The notes: a model not told the origin generated them from the letters alone. DNA of 57,963 nt from Cylindrodendrum hubeiense (GCA_014621425.1 JAANBB010000251.1:1-57963), one strand, 5' to 3'; shown: positions 21,207 to 32,322, counted from the stretch's first letter. Program-made: numbers and translations.

Positions 21207-22801
21207 TTAGGAACGAGGTTCAGGCCGCGGTAGCCGCGGTCATTGAGCAGATCGCGGAGCTTGGGGATTAGAGGTGATGGGACGAAGTGCCGTGGCGTCC
21301 GGGTTTCGGAGGAAATGGAGCCGTCCCGATGACGGAAGAGTGGAAGCGCCAAACGTGGGATGTAGCACCAACGTCGGGACAGAATAGAAAACGAGGAATT
21401 CACGCCCGAGAGTAAGAGCGCATGGGAGCGTGATGGTGCCAAATACTGCAGGAAAGCGTGGGCAGAGAACCCCAAATCAATGCCATCATGTGGTCCCGGG
21501 GGAAACCGTCACGAGACTGAGGCCGGGTGCAAGCTGAGCCCTTTCGTTGGTGGTCATGACGGTCATGATGGCCGAGGCTGCGTCACTGCAGCCAACCGAA
21601 CAGCGCCGTGTGGGATCAGCACCGTGCCTGGTTTGAGTCGTGCTGGGGTCTTCAGAGGGGCTGAGCCGGGTTGGGCTGGCAAATCAGCGGCACGTCTCGT
21701 TCCTCAGATAATGACAAAGATGGTGTGCTCGATGGGTGCTCCTGTGCTCAATCTGCCGGGGCTGTCTTTGGGTGTCATTGTGCCGTCCCCGCGGGTAGGT
21801 CATGGGGGTGTAACAGAGTGTCCTGGGATGCGGGCAGAGCTTCGTTTGTCGCCTTATCAACCGGAGAAAATGAACTTAAAACCAGCTAAACATATTGGCG
21901 AAACACCACCTGGGAGAGGAGACGCCAGTAGGTACCGTCCAGGATTCAACATTGATGTTTTTGATACTTGAATCCCAACCTGATGGATGTCGTATTGGGG
22001 GATGGCTAGAGCCTATGACGCAGGGCCTACCCTACACCGGTACGAGGAATGGCCATCCCAGATAATCAAACACATTCCAAGTTTTAAACTAATCGAAAAG
22101 CAGATGATCATGGACTACAAGTATATCGAGGGAAACGGGTGAGGGCAGTAATTGACGAGCTCGGAGCTGTCTGCTTCACCCGGGAGGGTAGCATCTCCCC
22201 TACCAGGCAACAGCTGTACCTTGACAAAGCCGTCACGAGACAGCAACGGAGAGCTCACCAGGACACACCAACACATACTTGAGATACAATAGAAGCGAGA
22301 CATGACAGGCAAGAACAACCAAGCTAGGGCTTACGAGCTGTCACTCCATAGCCCTCAGCCCAGCCCAACACCCAAATCAAATCCCCCTCTGTTCCTCTGT
22401 CGGCTAAGTGACTGATTTCCAAGACCCATGCATCGATATCGTCATGGGTGCCAACTATTCACGTGGCGCTGACCAGGATGCGCGTACGGAGTAACAGGAT
22501 TTGTGATTCAGGGATGAGACCAGCAAACAAGCATCCCTTCCCCATCCCAGACAATTATCAACGTACTACGGAGTAGATGCCTCCTGGTAACTGAAACACA
22601 GAAACCAACCGCGTTTGCAGTCCTCGTACATCTGTAGACCACCGAGTAATCCCGATGTTTCCAGCCACGCTGTGGCGCTGGGCAAGCGTCGACTGGTACC
22701 CCACGACGGTGCCCCTCCCCAGCTCATCCTCCGTCATCGATTCCATCGCCCACACCAACGGCTTCAGCAACGACTCCGACGAACTATCGCAGGTTATCAC
22801 G
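21207..22801. other. Divergent intergenic region
   Basis: About 1.6 kb between two divergently transcribed membrane-protein genes, so it should hold both promoters. In-frame codons upstream of 22802 (back to an ATG at 22655) are open but read as leader. No other gene is supported. Confidence 0.5.
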
Positions 22802-24511
22802 ATGGCTCCAGTCCAACTTGAACCAGAGACCAGGTGCGCGCGCAGATATCAGCCCCGTGAATCTCCTGCTGGATTTTAACACCGCCTGTCTAGGTATGGC
22901 CCCGTTGTTGCCGTCGCCAGCCACCTCGTAGTAGCGGTCTACTTGGTAGTCGAGGCTGGCCGGAGTCTCCACAGGGCCTATCGTGGCCTCGGCCCGTCCC
23001 AAGATACTCGAGGGCGGGTTACTCGGAGAAACACATTGCTGCCCGTATTTACAGGCTTGGCCTTGATCAGCTTGCTTCAAGCAGTGTATGGTTCCGTATC
23101 GTATGCCGTTTTGTCTTACAAGGTCTGGGCTAGTGATTCTGGTGTTGAGTTGCCCACTCGGTATGTCAACCAACACCCGTGGCCTAGAAACTGACTAGCT
23201 GACGACCTACCTTACTGGGCTCAGGTTCTATGGCGACAATGGTATTTTCCCGCAGGGAGAAAATGCTACCCCTGTATACCTTGTACAATGGCTGAGTGAC
23301 ACACCTATCCATCTCGACGCGTTTGAGATTGTCACAGAGAAAGCACGGAGATTCTGGTGGAGACAACAGATTGATTTGGGTCTGGTATCCTGGAGCATGC
23401 TTCTCGCCATCGAAGGACGGCGTCGCAATATCCCGCTCCTCTGGTGCTACCAGTTGCTCGGGCAGTTGGTATCACTCGCCTTTGCTCAGAATCTCTTTTT
23501 CGTGGCAATGTTGCTTACGCCGTCCCCACTCCCGGTTGATGACAATGGCTCTTTGCCTCTCTCACGGTACGATGCCCGACTGTCAAGATCGTCTAACTAG
23601 CACTGATGACATACAGATACGTCAGTGTGAGGAATAAACTTCTTCCCCCGAAACCTGTCGGCTGGACACCACATGTGTTGGTGTTCTCCACTATCTTAGC
23701 TCTAAACTTCGCGGCCATACTGTCGATGCCATTCCAGGTCAACACAGAGATGTTCAAGTATTCGATTCTGGCCGTTCGATCTCTAAGCCTTGCTCCGCTA
23801 GCTGTATATTACATCTTACCCAGAAGCTTTGGAAAGACGCATGACGAACCTCACGGCGCATATGGGACTTACACGCAGCTGTTCCGGGCTATTTCTCTGG
23901 CTAGCTTCTTACTCCACGCTCGAGTGTCGGTGGTTGCATTGGCTTACAACGCTCCTGGTGCTTACTACCACCGCCACAGCGTTCATCTACCGTTTGACTT
24001 GGAGCAACGGTCCGCATGGGAGCGGACGACATCCGCGTTCGGGAGGATCCTTGGGGCCACAGCTGATCACCCAGTGGTCGGTGCAGTCGGTTGGGAAGTA
24101 ATCCTCTCGAGCGTCAGCATCGGCTTCTGGGTCGCAACTCGTGCAACTGATGTGTCAGCCATTCTGGCAGCGACAATACCTTCCTATCAGGGTCAAGAGC
24201 GAATTCCGGATGAAGCGAAGCCAGAGCTAAATGTGGCGACACGCGGGAAAGCCAAGGCAGGCCCGGCTGAGGAAGAAGGAACTGGCTCGAGGCGTCGGGG
24301 CAGATCGCGAAAGATCAAGCACGAGGATCCTAGCGGCGGCGGCGCCTACGAACCATCGGCGTCGGAAGCGGCTGCAACTGACGAAGGAGATGTGATGCCA
24401 AGCGATGGGCTAGACTGGGAATCTGCGGCTGTGGTCTGGGGCTTGACCTCGCTAGGGGGGCTGGGCGTCGGCAGTGCCGGGGCGTTTGGCGGCGAGTGCG
24501 TTGCACGATAG
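22802..24511 (+). CDS. Multipass membrane protein, function unknown
   Basis: Four exons (22802-22833, 22894-23160, 23225-23566, 23617-24511) join in phase to give 511 residues; the three introns are 60, 64 and 50 nt. I chose the start MAPVQLEPETRYGPVVAVASH at 22802. An upstream in-frame ATG at 22655 would add 49 unlikely residues. The chain has about seven or eight hydrophobic segments: VVAVASHLVVAVYLVV, LLPVFTGLALISLLQAVYGSV, LVSWSMLLAI, LLGQLVSLAFAQNLFFVAMLL, VLVFSTILALNFAAILSM, YSILAVRSLSLAPLAVYYIL and the region around VGWEVILSSVSIGFWVATRA. The C-terminal 110 residues are charged, with a basic RRRGRSRKIKHE patch, and then end in a Gly-rich hydrophobic stretch. I do not recognise the family and assign no function. 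Confidence 0.8.
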
Positions 24512-24549
24512 CGAGCTACAGTGGGATAATTAGTGGATTACAGTGGAAG

Positions 24550-24590
24550 GGAGCCCAGTGAGCCCAGGGAGCCCAGGGAGCCAGGGGGGC
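24550..24590. repeat. Short tandem repeat (GAGCCCAGG)n
   Basis: About four near-identical 9-10 nt units, in the 3' flank of the preceding gene. Confidence 0.8.
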
Positions 24591-25690
24591 TGTACTTGCA
24601 TTGGCGAGGGTGGGGGCTATGATTTGTGGCAGTGGAGGTAAATGCGGAAATGGTCGACCCGAATGTATTGACGATCGACGCTAGCGGATGCGATATGCGG
24701 TCAAGGTTTGGCAGTTGCGGACTGGTGGTAGCTTGCATTGTCGGACCGGTATTCGATTTTGATGTGACGAGATGGTTTCTTTCCAGCTTCTTGTTGCGAC
24801 TTAGTTCTGGGAACGGCGTGGATCTCCCCGTTGCAGAATCACGGCAGCGGGACCAACTCGGCCTTACCTGCGAGCGAGTGATGTTGCGTGCCCCAGGGCC
24901 GTCTCCGCTTAGTGTCTCCGTGACCCCGTCTCTCCACCAGCATCTCCAAGTCCCCAACAGCGATTGCAGTGGATTGAGGGGAAAATCCGGGCCTCCGCGG
25001 CTGGACTTGGTCGCCGACCCCGAGAACCTGGGAGGGTGGGTGGTAACCTAGTGGGTGGTAGTGTAGCGGCCAACTGCGGCGCCTATCGAGGCGCTGAAAA
25101 TTTGCGGACACCCTCCGCGAGAAATGGCTGCGACATTGGAAGCCGGGTAGAAGCCTGTGGCTGCTGCTCGGAGCAGGATCGCCAGGGTGGTGGGCTGCAT
25201 TCAGAATTAGAAATATTCATTTTTCTTCTTGTCTTGTGTCACACTGGCCTTCTCATTTGCCCGAGCGGGCGCGTCCCTTGTGACAGGCAGACGGCCCGGC
25301 CGTGTGTGGTGTACTACCTAAGGTACCAAAGGCACATTAGTAAGTAGCACACGGTGCCCTCTCCCTCTCTGAGACGGGGGCAGCTTGGGCAGCCAGCCAG
25401 CAGCGATGGCTCGAGAGCCTGTCGTCGTCGCGCATCTGGACTGCTCCAAACCCGTCGGGAACAACGCAGACATCTCTCGGCGCCTCCAGCAGAGGAGTCC
25501 GGAGATGCGTAATCACCGTTGACTGACCAGAGCGGCCCACCAACCAAACGTCGATCCTGCTGCCTTGACGCCCTGACGCATGCGGGATGCGCCTCGGCTC
25601 CCAGCGAAAGCACGAAAGGCCGGCTAAAAAAAACCACCACGCCTTCGCCTGGCCCCTTTGAGCCTTGGGCGCTGGTGGGTGGCGTGGCGC

Positions 25691-25746
25691 ACCCAGGCTG
25701 TCCCAGGCTGTCCCAGGCCACCCAGGCCGCCCCAGGCTGTCCCAGA
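25691..25746. repeat. Degenerate tandem repeat (CCAGGCTGTC)n
   Basis: Five units of about 10 nt, with substitutions in the middle units. Intergenic. Confidence 0.85.
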
Positions 25747-26311
25747 ACACGACTCAAAGCCCCCCCGCAAGCCATAGAGGCCCCTGGTCGCTCACAGGGT
25801 TTCTCCAGTCGGTTTATCGCGCCCGCCTGGGGCCCTTGCACCTTGGGGTCATGGCTGACTTCATCGAGCGGGTCCTTGCCCGTAAGCCGCCGTGAACAGC
25901 CCGAATCCTCCGCCCGCTCCTCAGCCATCCACACCCACACCACATGGCCACGGCGCCTTCACGAAAGGTGGCTGCTCTGTTGCCACTCCAGACCCCCGGT
26001 TCCTTGCTCCGACCTGGTCCTGGCCGAAACGGTCTTTTGTTCTGAGGGGTTTTCTCCGGGGGTTCCAGACATGGTATAAGGTTGCGGCATCTGCTCTTCT
26101 GTCCTCAGTCTGACTGCTCGATCTCGAATCAATCTATCTGCCTATTGCACCTCTCCCAGTTGACTGATTGATTGATCCCTATTCTTGGTCATCATCGTCA
26201 CTCACCCACCGATACTCACCCACCGTCACCAACCATCGTCTCCCCTACCTTCATCTGCATTCACCACCGCCAACCCAACCCAACCCATCCACCTACACCA
26301 AACTCACAGTC

Positions 26312-26764
26312 ATGGCTATTCGAGAATCTTTCCGCAGGGTTCTGCGCCGGTCCGACGAATCCGATAGCTCCTCCCAAGCAGACTCAAATACCATCAACAC
26401 CGCCTCATCCAGCAAGACCTCCGTATCATCCAAGTCATCGGGCTCGCGTCTGACGCGGACGCGGACCTGGACCTGGGGTTCCAACAACAATAAGACCAAG
26501 GAAGCCGCCAAGGAACGCAAGTCCAAGTCCAAATCCAACAAGCGCATCACCCACCCCAGCGAGAAGCCCCTCACGGAGCAGAACCTACGCCATCAAGAGG
26601 TGCTATCGCAATTCACATGGACCTTTGGTGCATCGAGGCCGGACCAGGTCGAGAGCGACAGCTTCATCGGCATCAGCCCGTGTTGCACCCGCGCACCCAG
26701 CATCGCTGATTACGACACCAACGGTGACAGCGATGGCTCCTCATCGTCTCAAGACTCCTCTTAG
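26312..26764 (+). CDS. Small conserved-looking protein, function unknown
   Basis: A single exon of 150 residues with a fungal-type leader and a CACAGTCATGG start context at 26312. Residues 1-75 are Ser/Thr/Arg/Lys-rich and probably disordered (MAIRESFRRVLRRSDESDSSS, later KERKSKSKSNKRI). Residues 76-135 look structured and selected: HPSEKPLTEQNLRHQEVLSQFTWTFG, then RPDQVESDSFIGISPCCTRAPS. The tail is Asp/Ser-rich. No signal peptide, membrane helix or enzymatic motif is present. I do not recognise a named family. Because the C-terminal half is unlike shadow translation, I take it as a real gene. Confidence 0.7.
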   Translation: MAIRESFRRVLRRSDESDSSSQADSNTINTASSSKTSVSSKSSGSRLTRTRTWTWGSNNNKTKEAAKERKSKSKSNKRITHPSEKPLTEQNLRHQEVLSQFTWTFGASRPDQVESDSFIGISPCCTRAPSIADYDTNGDSDGSSSSQDSS

Positions 26765-28134
26765 CTATTCCAGCCATTCCATTACAGGGAAGGTGGACGC
26801 TTCTTAAGCGGAGTCGCCGATTCTCGACGCCAATTCCAATAGTGGGATCCAGTCTAGAATGCTACCACCAACCACATTCACACACACCAACACTCGCCAC
26901 ACTGCTTCGACTCGCCAATCACCAACCACTCGCACACCCACTCGGGCGCGCCTATGGCACAGTACCTACAGCGCGACACCACTCAGTTACCTCCGCCGAT
27001 AAAAAAGCCACATTCGCCTTTCTCGGTTGGTGGCAACTCGGTAACTACCGGAGCACCCATCGCCCAAAACAGATGGAGGCGTCGCTCAGCGACACAGAGA
27101 AGCGTGGGAGGGATCTTGGCGTCCACTCCCACCCCCAATCACGACCATTTTAGACAGAACTACACACCAGACGACCGTCAAAGCAGAGCGCATCGGTCGG
27201 TTTCATCGCAGGGTCGATGGAACATTCATTGATCAAGGCAGCGCGGGGCATCCTGATTTACACAATGGGACATGAATGACATACATTATATATATTTTGG
27301 CTTTAGCGATTTGGAAACGGGGCATACAGACCCCAAATATGGGGCCATGGGCTGGGCATAGACACCAGAAGGCGGCGTTCAATTGATACAACTCAGACAA
27401 TGGGGTTTCATCTTTACTTTCCGTTTTCGAATTCCTGTGATAAAAGTAACTTTTCATGAACGTGAAGCCACAATGACCACAATAATTAGTCCGGGGCTAG
27501 CCAAGATCACCTGGCATTTTGCATATGGTTTCTCTCACGCCTACGGTATTTGACCCAAACAGAAGTGATGCAATATACCTCCCTAGGCTTTGTGAACGTG
27601 ATGCATCCATAAATACTACGAATAATTATGATTCCTTTTCATCGTCTTGAGGCTTATTGCAAGGGGGCTTGTTTGTGTGTATATATATGGTCCTTTATCG
27701 AAAAAGCGGCAATTTCTTTGCCTGCTGGAGCAACTATCGTCATCGGCTTCATACCAGGAGCCCCGAGTAACGAAGGGCGTGAGTACACTCGCCATTGCTT
27801 GTCGTAGGCCTGCGAGTCACGGAATCGAACCCAAAAAGGATGAGGAAGTATCCACGGGACCTCAGGCACTCATTCGAGGGCAGGTGCCTAAATCAAAGAA
27901 ACCGGGTTTCGGTGAATCAGAGCGTTTGGTGCACTGTTCATGGAAGGACCGCCATGGTTGTTGCGCCTTCCCCGTGACTTCACAAATCTCGGGTACTGCC
28001 AACCAAGGCCAAACCGAACAGGAAACCGAACCATGACCGATCAACCCTCGACCAGCAATTTCACCAAGTTGCGCTGCTGTCCGAGTTCGAGGAGCACTTG
28101 GTCGACTACCTTCTGACTCCTACCACGGGAAACA
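26765..28134. other. Intergenic, AT-richer, possible decayed coding pieces
   Basis: Starts with the 3' flank of the 150-residue gene and becomes AT-rich from about 27240. A minus-strand frame at 27654-27869 has protein-like composition but no complete gene around it. The open segment 27975-28134 may belong to an upstream exon of the next gene. Confidence 0.4.
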
Positions 28135-29151
28135 ATGTCGTCAAAGTCGTGGTACATGCTCAAGATCAAGTCAGTGCCCACAAGGTATGGGTTGTCGAGG
28201 AACATTCAGACCCTGCTTCAAGCACTTGACAAGTTCTACACGGGGAGCATCGATGCCACTGAGTTGGGCCGCCTCGTTCGCCTGAGCCCGAAGCGACGGT
28301 CTGCCATTGCCGATACCTTCTCGAAATGCGCCGACATGATGAAGAAAGAGCCTGAAGAACTCAAGACCTGCATCGACATCATCGAGATGTGCACGGAGAT
28401 CCTCGTGATCGCAGGTGGGTGCCTGACTATATCGGAGCTGCGCAATCAAGCTGACGACAACACCTCAGACCGGCCAGTCCCAACCCAAGGCTTCCCGCTC
28501 ATGAGGCTTCCAGTGGAAATTCGAGATGCAATCATGGACCTCATGATTGACAACGTATTCCGAGCAAAGGGAATCAAGGCTGCAACCAAAAGAATAGCAT
28601 GCAACTGCCCAAAGATCGAGCGAGACTTCTTCCTTCAAACGCCCCAAATGAAGGCACTGCCATCACTCCTTGGACCAACACTCAACCGCGAGTTTTTTCG
28701 TATCTTCTTCCGTAAGAAGAGCGTCCGCTTTCGATGCTGCTGTGAGATGCTGGACCACCTCAAGCACAACGAGCACCTGATTCGCCATGTCCGCCAGATC
28801 AAGGTCCATTGGTGCGGTCCAGAATCCGCTGTCGCTTTCGAGAAGCTGTCTGAATGTCCGAAACTGGAGGGCCTGGCACTCAGCATCTCCAAGTCTACAT
28901 TGGCGCACCTGAGCGAACGAACCGACCTAATGAAGTCCTACTTCCCGCTTATATACCGAAATATCCGGATAACAGATGTCCTGGGGCTGGATGAACTCTT
29001 GGGACTCCGGGGTCTGCAAGAAGTTTCAGTCCAACATGCTCAGACCAAGAACGCCAATCTTACGGTTGAAATGGACAGGGCTAACTTAGCAGAGCTCCTG
29101 TCAACTCTGCTCAAGCAGCCGAAGGAAGATGACATGTCCCTTGGAGAGTGA
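28135..29151 (+). CDS. F-box-like protein, N-terminus uncertain
   Basis: The continuous frame from ATG 28135 encodes 338 residues. Around residues 120-140 the text GFPLMRLPVEIRDAIMDLMIDN matches the start of F-box or F-box-like motifs found in many fungal orphan proteins (LPxEIRxxI). The part before it is helical and charged (LSPKRRSAIADTFSKCADMMKKEPEELKTCIDIIEMC). The part after it has basic and Cys-rich stretches (KKSVRFRCCCEMLDHLKHNEHLIRHVRQIKVHWCG), then Leu-spaced segments resembling a degenerate repeat region (LEGLALSISKS, LDELLGLRGLQEVSV). The N-terminus may be wrong: a second frame is open from 27975 to 28229 and could be spliced in through a 58-nt intron (28152-28209). Function, beyond a possible substrate-adaptor role, is unknown. 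Confidence 0.6.
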   Translation: MSSKSWYMLKIKSVPTRYGLSRNIQTLLQALDKFYTGSIDATELGRLVRLSPKRRSAIADTFSKCADMMKKEPEELKTCIDIIEMCTEILVIAGGCLTISELRNQADDNTSDRPVPTQGFPLMRLPVEIRDAIMDLMIDNVFRAKGIKAATKRIACNCPKIERDFFLQTPQMKALPSLLGPTLNREFFRIFFRKKSVRFRCCCEMLDHLKHNEHLIRHVRQIKVHWCGPESAVAFEKLSECPKLEGLALSISKSTLAHLSERTDLMKSYFPLIYRNIRITDVLGLDELLGLRGLQEVSVQHAQTKNANLTVEMDRANLAELLSTLLKQPKEDDMSLGE

Positions 29152-30452
29152 TTGTTCTTCAAGGCGGAGTTGATTGGCATCAAGCCAACTTCGTGCACCG
29201 AAGAAACACGTTTGTCAATACCTATTAATCCTTAAGATTTCTGCTATTCGCATGCATCATATACCAATATGGCGGTGCTGCTAGGCACACAGGAGGTTTA
29301 ATGAGTGTATGGCCAATAGCTCGCTAGGTCGCTATTTAATATGGTGCATCAGAAGTAATGTATCCAGTGTGCAAATGCAAAAACAGGCATGCAACCAAGA
29401 ACAATACAATACTCATGATAATGGCACACAATACGTGCTGGTCAGGTATCAAGGTTCACCGGGCGCGTTATAACGGTTTGGAATGAATTCAGTCATTGGC
29501 GAGTCTATGTAGTAGCAAAGGCAGCCCGAACCGACGACAGCAGATGACGCTGAACGCAGGGACGGAGTGCAAAATGTAACAACTGATAAATTACGGGAAT
29601 TCTTCATTTGGTGAATACACTCTAAAGACCCCGTACTCAAAAAGCGTTGTGTTTATCTTGTCTCGTGCCTGCACAAAGTACGGGCATCCGGCTCAAGATC
29701 AGTCGAGGCAACTGGGCTGATCGAGCGATGGCATAAGACGACGTGGCAATTGCGCCTCGGGCGCGTCACATTGGAGAAAAGACCTACCATAGCAAGAACC
29801 CACGATCATTATAGAAGACTCTAGGTGGAGAGTTGAGAGGGCGCGTTGCGTCGCTGCTGCTCACTTGGCTTCGAATCGGGTATGTGGGACATAGGAGAGA
29901 GAAAGTTGGGGGACACGCTCACTTTGGTGAAAATTTGAGGTGGCCAGGAGAGTGCCTGGACAGGGGCCAATATCGCACACTGTGTTTCAAATGCGTCAAT
30001 GTGTGTACAGCCAGTGCTAAATCATGAGCTACACAGTATATTTAATAACAATTAGCTACGTTCAGGCCGGGGCTTTACAGAATTTGGAAATTTAACGAAA
30101 TTAATTGGGATGAATACAGACGGCTATCGCATCATCAAGTATTGGAGCACTGTCAAAACCAATAACCTCACTTCTCTGTGAGGTTCTTCTCACTCGGTGT
30201 CTCAGAGTGGTGGGAGAAACACAGTGCAAGCGACACAGTTTCCACAAACCGCCAACACTGTCCAGGGTCATCATGTTTGTCACGTGTCTTGTCGCGAATT
30301 AGTGCGCACCATTCTTGCCCTACTCGCGACCCCACAGGCTCGAAAATTCACCACCATAAGCGAGGGCTACGAAATCTCCGCCTTCTTACCTTCAACCCGG
30401 AAACATCGAATCTCAACGAGCACACGGCAACGACCGATAGAAGTTGCCCATC
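29152..30452. other. Intergenic, AT-rich then RPS18 promoter
   Basis: No gene is supported. The first 900 bases are AT-rich. The last 250 bases are the RPS18 promoter and leader and contain a TGTCACGTGTC element near 30280. Confidence 0.5.
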
Positions 30453-31112
30453 ATGTCGCTCGTATCGGGAGAGAAGTCGAACTTCCAGTTCGTAAGTGAT
30501 CCCCTCTGCTGATGCGTCTTCGACGTCGTCGCCGCCGCCGCCGCGCTGGCCTGCGCGGTCTCGGTGTCGCGAGTCCTGAATCGGCCACCACGAGGTATTC
30601 CAACATGATTCTAACATTGGGCAGATTCTCCGTCTTCTCAACACCAATGTCGACGGAAAGCAGAAGGTCATGTACGCCCTGACCAAGATCAAGGGTGTCG
30701 GTCGCCGATACTCCAACTTGGTCTGCAAGAAGGCCGATGTCGATCTGAACAAGCGGTATGGGACCTGAGAACGCCAAAAGCGAGGACGAAGCATACTGAC
30801 AGCATCTGCAGCGCCGGTGAGCTTACCTCCGAAGAGCTCGAGCGAATCGTCACCATCATCCAGAACCCCACTCAGTACAAGATCCCCAGCTGGTTCCTGA
30901 ACCGACAGCGTGATATCGTTGACGGCAAGGACTCTCACATTCTGGCCAACGGTGTCGACTCCAAGCTCCGTGACGATCTTGAGCGCCTCAAGAAGATCCG
31001 CGCTCACCGTGGTCTCCGACACTACTGGGGCCTCCGTGTCCGTGGTCAGCACACCAAGACCACCGGTCGCCGTGGCCGAACCGTCGGTGTTTCCAAGAAG
31101 AAGGGTGGTTAA
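30453..31112 (+). CDS. rps18: 40S ribosomal protein S18 (uS13)
   Basis: Three exons (30453-30491, 30625-30755, 30812-31112) give 156 residues, the usual length for eukaryotic S18. The product [21 protein letters not shown]...[17 protein letters not shown] is immediately recognisable and ends [20 protein letters not shown]. It belongs to the uS13 family in the head of the 40S subunit, contacting tRNA and 60S bridges. The first intron (133 nt) follows codon 13 with a GTAAGT donor and CTAAC branch site. The second (56 nt) splits Arg57 of DLNKRAGELTS. A first exon of only 13 codons is typical of ribosomal protein genes. The gene is convergent with SDO1, 283 bases away. Confidence 0.98.
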
Positions 31113-31395
31113 ATATAACAATGGTGTTGGTATTGGGTGGACAGGCGTGACGGCTGGTTTCTCCATCTTTTCTGAGCATTTCGAGAGGATTGCTTTGCGG
31201 CATATGCAGCTAGGGCTGTACTCTAGGTCAGAGTCACGAATCAAAAGCATTCAACAAGAAGTGTTCCATGGAGTGATGGAAGGGGTTCTTAAATATTGCG
31301 TGAACACATGATGAACGATACACTCAGCGGAGACTTGGTTCGCTTTGAGGATAGAAAAGGGGTTTAAGGCATGAGGGTATCTTGTTTTCAACTTC

Positions 31396-32322
31396 TTAAT
31401 CTTCATGAGTGACGGCCATGTCCAGAACCTCGACTCGTCCTTGGCCCTTAGTCTCGTTCCCAACAAAGTCGGACAATGCTTTCAACGCTCCCGGCTCGAC
31501 GAATCCTACTACTTCCCACTCAGAGCCTACGACGTCCTGGCTCTCGACCTGCTCAACATAGCCCAGAATCATATCCTTGACTGTTCCAGGGGCCTTGTGC
31601 TCTCCCTCGTCATCCTTGTTTGCTCCCTTGTTTGCTCCCTTGACAGACTGCTTGAGGACATTGGTGGTGCAGGAAATTCGCAACCTCATGCGCGCTCTGG
31701 CAACGGGGATGGGCTGATGGGCAATAAGCGCCTTCATCGCCTCGAGAGCCTGACTCTTTGCGTTCTTGGTCGTAACCACGCCCGTCCAGTTATGCTCCTT
31801 GACTCGAGGCTTGGCCTCGCCATCGTCACCAGTCGCAGGCGTCCCCGTTGCGTTTCCGGGAGCGCTTTTGTCAGTGGTAGTATGGGCCTGGGAACTCAGC
31901 ATGTCGAGGGCCTTCTCAATCATGCCGGATGTGTACACTCGTTTCGTGCGTGGGTCGACGAGTTTACTGGCGACTATGCTGATGACCTCGTTGTGGACAC
32001 GATCGAGTTGGGCAGCGCGTTCCTTTTCTCCAACTTGCATCTCGCCCTTGCGGAGGATCTCGAGGATGATGTCGTTGACGGCTTTGCCCTTGCCGAAGGC
32101 CTTGTCTAGATCCTCGCGGGGCGCCGTCTGACCCTTGGAGACGTTGAGGAAGACGTTTGGGATCTGCAGGACGTTGTCGAGGTCCGTCTCGATGCCGGAG
32201 CGCCACTCGAGGAGCTTGTTCTTGTAGCAGGCCAGCTCGAAGCGCTTCTTGCCCTTCTTGAGGCGGACGAGCGACACGTTGGTCAACCTGATCTGGTTGG
32301 AGGGTTGGTTGATGCGGGACAT
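31396..32322 (-). CDS. sdo1: Ribosome maturation protein SDO1/SBDS
   Basis: An intronless gene of 308 residues. The start at 32322 (MSRINQPSNQIRLTNVSLVRLKKGKKRFELACYKNK) matches the known N-terminus; the 16 in-frame codons upstream are leader. The FYSH domain follows (WRSGIETDLDNVLQIPNVFLNVSKGQTAPREDLDKAFG), then the helical middle domain (RVHNEVISIVASKLVDPRTKRVYTSGMIEKAL) and a C-terminal ferredoxin-like domain (KSQALEAMKALIAHQPIPVARARMRLRI). SBDS/Sdo1 acts with EFL1 to release eIF6/Tif6 from pre-60S subunits in the cytoplasm. A fungal low-complexity insert (TTTDKSAPGNATGTPATGDDG) separates the middle and C-terminal parts, making the protein longer than the yeast form. The neighbouring RPS18 also belongs to the translation machinery, although it is in the other subunit. 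Confidence 0.97.
   Translation of the reverse strand: MSRINQPSNQIRLTNVSLVRLKKGKKRFELACYKNKLLEWRSGIETDLDNVLQIPNVFLNVSKGQTAPREDLDKAFGKGKAVNDIILEILRKGEMQVGEKERAAQLDRVHNEVISIVASKLVDPRTKRVYTSGMIEKALDMLSSQAHTTTDKSAPGNATGTPATGDDGEAKPRVKEHNWTGVVTTKNAKSQALEAMKALIAHQPIPVARARMRLRISCTTNVLKQSVKGANKGANKDDEGEHKAPGTVKDMILGYVEQVESQDVVGSEWEVVGFVEPGALKALSDFVGNETKGQGRVEVLDMAVTHED

Larger units (their letters stand above)
24512..26311. other. Intergenic with proline-codon-like tandem repeats
   Basis: Nothing with gene character was found. There is a GAGCCCAGG repeat at 24550-24590 just after the preceding gene, an ACCTAAGGTACC element at about 25316-25327, and a degenerate CCAGGCTGTC repeat at 25691-25746. The final 200 bases are a C/T/A-rich leader for the next gene. 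Confidence 0.5.

Noticed and set aside
27825..27835. Possible second tRNA from a perfect B-box string (minus strand)
   Set aside because: No pairing T-stem and no A-box or acceptor stem at the right distances.
28185..28233. 49-nt alternative intron (GTATGG...ACAAG) in the F-box-like gene
   Set aside because: Keeps frame but would place the best branch-like sequence within a few bases of the acceptor; the 58-nt alternative at 28152-28209 is better.
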